From positions 336,277 to 400,276 of the forward strand of contig NZ_VEFR01000003.1 of the NCBI RefSeq assembly GCF_007679035.1: 64,000 nucleotides of DNA. The letters run 5' to 3'. The notes beneath the pieces were generated by a model, which was not told the origin of the DNA, ran no database searches, and was given only the letters and a program-made list of their open reading frames with translations. Source of the stretch: Agrococcus jejuensis (GTDB taxonomy: Bacteria; Actinomycetota; Actinomycetes; Actinomycetales; Microbacteriaceae). The position numbers and the translations under genes are program-made. This document shows, in pieces, positions 60,663-64,000 of this stretch. Numbering within the stretch: position 1 is the stretch's first letter; every line of letters begins with the position of its first letter.

Positions 60663-60678
60663 ACTTGACTAGACAAGT
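60663..60678. promoter_or_regulatory. operator-like near-palindrome ACTTG-A-CTAG-A-CAAGT
   Basis: ACTTGACTAGACAAGT is symmetric except for the two A positions. It sits between the divergent -35 boxes, covering the kinase -35 and ending one base from the other. TTGACTAGACA matches TTGTATAGACA of the glpD-tpiA region (minus strand) in 9 of 11 bases. It fits a GntR/HutC or similar repressor that would act on both directions. Confidence 0.6.
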
Positions 60679-60694
60679 GGAGTCCGCCTAGGTT
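60665..60694 (+). promoter_or_regulatory. promoter of the glycerol-kinase-like genes
   Basis: TTGACT (60665-60670), 18-base spacer, TAGGTT (60689-60694). The -35 lies inside the operator-like palindrome. Confidence 0.6.
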
Positions 60695-60755
60695 CCTGAC
60701 CAGCCAGCCGCACCGTCGCGGCGCCGGCGTCCATCACGACGAAGTGAGCACGACC

Positions 60756-62255
60756 ATGGTCAAGTACATCCTGGGCATCGACGAGGGAACGACGAGCGCG
60801 CGCGCGTTCGTCATGGACGAGGACACCAACGTCGCGGGGTTCGGCCAGGCCGAGCTGACCCAGATCTACCCGCGCAACGGCTGGATCGAGCACGACCCGA
60901 TGCAGATCTGGAACGTGCAGCTCGAGGTCATCCGGGCCGCGCTGCGCGACGCGGGCATCACGCCCGACCAGCTCTCGGGCGTGGGGCTCACCAACCAGCG
61001 CGAGACCGGCATCGTCTGGGAGAAGGACACCGGCCGCCCCATCTTCAACGCGATCGTGTGGGCATCGCGCCACTCGGTCGACATCGTGCAGGGCTGGATC
61101 GATCAGGGCATCGGCGACCTCATCCAGGAGCGCACCGGCCTCATCCCCGACGCGTACTACACGGCCTCGAAGATCCGCTTCATCCTCGATGCCGTGCCCG
61201 GTGCGCAGGAGCGCGCCGAGCGGGGCGAGCTGCTCGCGGGCACCGTCGACACGTGGCTCATCTGGAACCTCACGGGTCGCCGCTCGTTCGTCACCGACTA
61301 CTCGAACGCGTCGCGCACGATGATGATGAACCTCGAGACCCTGCAGTGGGACGAGGAGCTGCTCGGCCACTACGGCATCCCCAAGGGGATGCTCGCCGAG
61401 ATCGTGCCGTCGGACTCCGACTTCGGCTCGATCGAGCCCACCTTCGGCGCCGACGTGCGCATCGGCTCGAACCTCGGCGACCAGCAGGCCGGCCTCTTCG
61501 GCCAGGCCGCGTTCAAGCAGGGCCAGGTGAAGATGACGTACGGCACGGCCGGCGTGCTGAACATCAACTGCGGCCCGACGCCGCAGCGCATCGAGGGCCT
61601 CACCCCGTCGCTCGCCTGGGGCGTGCAGGGGCAGACGGCGTACGAGATCGAGGGCGTGCTCTTCGCCATGGGCAAGACCATGCAGTGGCTGCGCGACGAC
61701 CTGCAGCTCATCCACGCCGCGCCGGACTCCGAGTGGTACGCCGGCCAGGTGCAGTCCACCGAGGGCGTCTACCTCGTGCCCGCCTTCACGGGCCTCGCCG
61801 CACCCACGTGGGACCCGCACGCACGCGCGGCGATCATCGGCATGTCGAACGCGACGAACCGCCTGCACATCATCCGCGCCGCGGTCGAGTCGATGGTGTT
61901 CCAGACGCGCGACGTCGTCGAGGCGGCGCTCGCCGGCTCGGACCTGACGATCCCCGAGCTGCGCGTCGACGGCGGCGCCGTGAAGAACAACCTGCTGTGC
62001 CAGCTGCAGGCCGACATGCTCGGCATCCCGGTCATCCGGCCGAAGAACGCGGAGGCGACGATCTTCGGCGCCATGCTGCTCGCCGGCCTCACCACTGGCG
62101 TCTACGACAGCCTCGACGAGCTCGAGGCCAAGTGGGCCGTCGACCGCGTGTTCGAGCCGCAGATGAGCCGCGACGAGGCCGACGCGAAGTACGCGGGCTG
62201 GCGCGCCGCCCGTGAGCTCACGAAGGGCTGGACCAAGAAGGTCGACATCTCGTAG
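60756..62255 (+). CDS. glpK: glycerol kinase-like FGGY kinase (first of tandem pair)
   Basis: A 499-residue FGGY kinase closely built like GlpK, which makes sn-glycerol-3-phosphate from glycerol and ATP. IDEGTTSARA (about 8-17) is the first phosphate loop; NQRET (80-84), Trp102, Tyr134/135 and Asp242 in LGDQQAGLFGQ match the glycerol contacts of the E. coli enzyme. At 261-269 it reads TYGTAGVLN where E. coli has TYGTGCFML, so the glycerol-contacting Phe270 is replaced by Val267. That may widen the pocket. Start ATG 60756; an in-frame GTG at 60744 is possible. A second, similar kinase follows after 94 bases. Confidence 0.88.
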   Translation: MVKYILGIDEGTTSARAFVMDEDTNVAGFGQAELTQIYPRNGWIEHDPMQIWNVQLEVIRAALRDAGITPDQLSGVGLTNQRETGIVWEKDTGRPIFNAIVWASRHSVDIVQGWIDQGIGDLIQERTGLIPDAYYTASKIRFILDAVPGAQERAERGELLAGTVDTWLIWNLTGRRSFVTDYSNASRTMMMNLETLQWDEELLGHYGIPKGMLAEIVPSDSDFGSIEPTFGADVRIGSNLGDQQAGLFGQAAFKQGQVKMTYGTAGVLNINCGPTPQRIEGLTPSLAWGVQGQTAYEIEGVLFAMGKTMQWLRDDLQLIHAAPDSEWYAGQVQSTEGVYLVPAFTGLAAPTWDPHARAAIIGMSNATNRLHIIRAAVESMVFQTRDVVEAALAGSDLTIPELRVDGGAVKNNLLCQLQADMLGIPVIRPKNAEATIFGAMLLAGLTTGVYDSLDELEAKWAVDRVFEPQMSRDEADAKYAGWRAARELTKGWTKKVDIS

Positions 62256-62265
62256 CCGATCGGAT

Positions 62266-62293
62266 GCGCCGGGCTGCGACCGCGGCCCGGCGC
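62266..62293 (+). terminator. intercistronic stem-loop between the two kinase genes
   Basis: GCGCCGGG and CCCGGCGC form an 8-bp stem with a 12-base loop, 10 bases after the first kinase stop. It may reduce, not abolish, transcription into the second gene. Confidence 0.55.
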
Positions 62294-62349
62294 CTCCATG
62301 TCGCCGCCCTCCCCATCGTCATCGACCCGACCGCAGAGAAGAGACCCCC

Positions 62350-63846
62350 ATGACCCAGTACATCCTCGGCATCGACGAGGGCACGACGAGCGCCCGCGCC
62401 TTCGTGATCGACGAGTCCCTGAACGTCCTCGGCCTCGGGCAGGCGGAGCTGACGCAGATCTACCCCAAGGCCGGCTGGCTCGAGCACGACCCCATGCAGA
62501 TCTGGAACACGCAGAAGGACGTCATGGAGCAGGCGCTGTCGCAGGCCGGCATCACCGCCGACCAGCTGACGGCCGTCGGCCTCACGAACCAGCGCGAGTC
62601 GGCGCTCGTGTGGGACCGCGAGACGGGCCGCCCCATCCACAACCTCATCGTGTGGGCGTCGCGCCACTCCGACGAGATCGTCGAGCGCTGGGTGGCGTCG
62701 GGATTCGGCGAGCTCATCCAGGAGCGCACGGGCCTCGTGCCCGACGCGTTCTACGCCGCATCGAAGATCCGATGGATCCTCGACCACGTCGAGGGTGCGC
62801 AGGAGCGCGCCGAGCGCGGCGAGCTGCTCGCCGGCACCGTCGACACGTGGCTCATCTGGAACCTCACGGGCCGCGAGGTGTTCGCGACCGAGCCGTCGAA
62901 CGCGTCGCAGACGATGCTCATGAACCTCGACACCGTCGACTGGGACGACGACCTGCTGCGCGAGATGCGCATCCCGCGCTCGATGCTGCCGGAGATCCGC
63001 AACTCGGACTCGCACTTCGGCACGATCGAGGCGACCTTCGGCGCGCCCGTGCCGATCGCGTCGAACCTCGGCGACCAGCAGGCCGGCCTCTTCGGCCAGG
63101 CCGCGTTCCGCCAGGGCCAGGTGAAGATGACGTACGGCACCGCCGGGGTGCTGAACATCAACAACGGCGACACCCCGTTCCGGCCCGAGGGCCTCACGCC
63201 GAGCGCCGCGTGGAACGTGCAGGGGAACCTGCAGTACGAGACCGAGGGCGTCGTGTACGCCATGGGCAAGACGATGCAGTGGATGCGCGACGACCTGCAG
63301 CTCATCCACGCCGCGCCCGACTCCGAGTGGTACGCGGGCCAGGTGCAGTCGACCGACGGCGTCTACCTCGTGCCCGCGTTCACGGGCCTCGCTGCCCCGA
63401 CGTGGGACCCGACGGCGCGTGCCGTCATCGTGGGCATGTCGAACGCGACGAACCGCCTGCACATCATCCGCGCCGCGGTGGAGTCGATGGTGTTCCAGAC
63501 GCGCGACCTCGTCGAGGCGGCGGTCGCGGGATCGGGGTTCGAGATCCCCGAGCTGCGCGTCGACGGCGGTGCGGTGAAGAACAACCTGCTGTGCCAGCTG
63601 CAGGCCGACGTCCTGGGCATCCCCGTCATCCGGCCCAGGAACTCGGAGGCGACGATCTTCGGCGCCATGCAGCTCGCGGGCCTGTCGACGGGCGTCTACA
63701 AGGACCTCGCGGAGCTCGAGTCGCTCTACGCCGTCGACCGCGTCTTCGAGCCCGAGATGAGCCGCGACCAGGCCGACGCGCAGTACGCCGGCTGGACGGC
63801 CGCGCGCGACCTCACGAGGGGCTGGACGAGGAACGTGGCGGCGTAG
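62350..63846 (+). CDS. glpK: glycerol kinase-like FGGY kinase (second of tandem pair)
   Basis: A 498-residue paralogue of the preceding kinase; long stretches are identical (for example GQVKMTYGTAGVLNIN and DDLQLIHAAPDSEWYAGQVQ), so it arose by tandem duplication. It has IDEGTTSARA, NQRES (the first copy has NQRET), LGDQQAGLFGQ with the catalytic Asp, and the same GTAGV instead of GTGCF. PDAFYAASK replaces PDAYYTASK at the Tyr135 region, another pocket change between the copies. Both look active. ATG 62350 with GAGAAGAGA upstream. The dispersed repeat starts 12 bases after its stop. Confidence 0.88.
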   Translation: MTQYILGIDEGTTSARAFVIDESLNVLGLGQAELTQIYPKAGWLEHDPMQIWNTQKDVMEQALSQAGITADQLTAVGLTNQRESALVWDRETGRPIHNLIVWASRHSDEIVERWVASGFGELIQERTGLVPDAFYAASKIRWILDHVEGAQERAERGELLAGTVDTWLIWNLTGREVFATEPSNASQTMLMNLDTVDWDDDLLREMRIPRSMLPEIRNSDSHFGTIEATFGAPVPIASNLGDQQAGLFGQAAFRQGQVKMTYGTAGVLNINNGDTPFRPEGLTPSAAWNVQGNLQYETEGVVYAMGKTMQWMRDDLQLIHAAPDSEWYAGQVQSTDGVYLVPAFTGLAAPTWDPTARAVIVGMSNATNRLHIIRAAVESMVFQTRDLVEAAVAGSGFEIPELRVDGGAVKNNLLCQLQADVLGIPVIRPRNSEATIFGAMQLAGLSTGVYKDLAELESLYAVDRVFEPEMSRDQADAQYAGWTAARDLTRGWTRNVAA

Positions 63847-63858
63847 GCGGCACCAGCA

Positions 63859-64000
63859 CCAGCTGGTCGAGGAGCGCGCGAGCCCCTGGGCGAGCCCGCG
63901 TCACGAGACCACGCGATCGCGGCTCCTGCCCGACCATGCGCGTGGTCGCGTCGAGCGGGTGCGTCGCGTGGTCTCGTGACGGCTCCTCGCTGCGCTCGGG
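63859..64000. repeat. dispersed palindromic repeat, copy 2 (cut by window end)
   Basis: Starts CCAGCTGGTCGAGGAG, identical to the start of copy 1 at 35091. Unit A is 63859-63910, ending GTCACGAGACC; the inverted unit B starts at 63970 with GGTCTCGTGACGG and runs off the window before its expected CTCCTCGACCAGCTGG end. Over 126 bases (63859-63984) it matches copy 1 with one single-base gap and scattered changes; the variable tip in unit B (CCTCGCTGCGCTCGGG) differs from copy 1. Confidence 0.8.

Overview
This is a very GC-rich (about 70 percent or more), densely packed chromosomal segment from an actinomycete. The gene order (tad-type pseudopilin genes, topA, tmk, holB, lipoprotein hydrolase), the dehydrogenase and lipoate gene sets, the many leaderless transcripts and the SD motifs fit a Microbacteriaceae member, possibly Agrococcus-like. 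The assignment is inference; no rRNA is present. I see no phage, plasmid, transposase or CRISPR array.

Layout. 1-1.4 kb: end of a DUF805 gene and three small tad-type pseudopilin genes. 1.5-7.7 kb: topA, tmk, holB and a secreted alpha/beta hydrolase. 7.7-14 kb: a TetR gene with a palindromic operator, then a peptide-type ABC importer whose fused double ATPase lies on the opposite strand. 14.2 kb: tRNA-Thr(CGT). 14.6-19.4 kb: MarR, nicotinamidase, MMPL transporter. 19.4-22.4 kb: PucR regulator divergent from gabT-gabD. 23-27.7 kb: two ABC exporters. 27.8-31.2 kb: PfkB kinase, two similar small lipoproteins and an MFS transporter. 31.4-35 kb: riboflavin operon ribD-ribE-ribBA-ribH behind an FMN riboswitch. 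35.4-43.3 kb: trpS, exonuclease III, YihY, ptsI and a pair of dynamin-like GTPases. 43.4-45.1 kb: TspO-like protein and siderophore-interacting protein. 45.2-50.8 kb: sdhCDAB divergent from lipB-lipA. 51.1-54.7 kb: a glycosyltransferase divergent from manC, then a BMP-family lipoprotein.

54.9-63.8 kb is the most interesting part. A GlpD-type dehydrogenase gene is divergent from a triosephosphate-isomerase-like gene. Converging on the latter is an operon of an unrecognised multi-span membrane protein, a HAD-IIB phosphatase and a RuBisCO-like protein. Divergent from that operon are two tandem glycerol-kinase-like genes. The two divergent promoter regions share an operator-like motif (TTG-NN-TAGACA). 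The kinase, dehydrogenase, isomerase, RuBisCO-like enzyme, phosphatase and putative carrier look like one catabolic regulon for glycerol or, more likely, a related polyol or phosphorylated compound. Both kinases carry Val where E. coli GlpK has the glycerol-contacting Phe270.

Intergenic regions hold several palindromic elements: a two-copy dispersed repeat built from head-to-head units (35.1 kb and the right window edge), a three-copy 93-bp tandem repeat (50.8 kb), long perfect hairpins at 12.2 and 31.3 kb, and many stem-loop terminators. At least twelve genes have a TANNNT -10 box ending 6-8 bases before the start codon, the signature of leaderless mRNAs.
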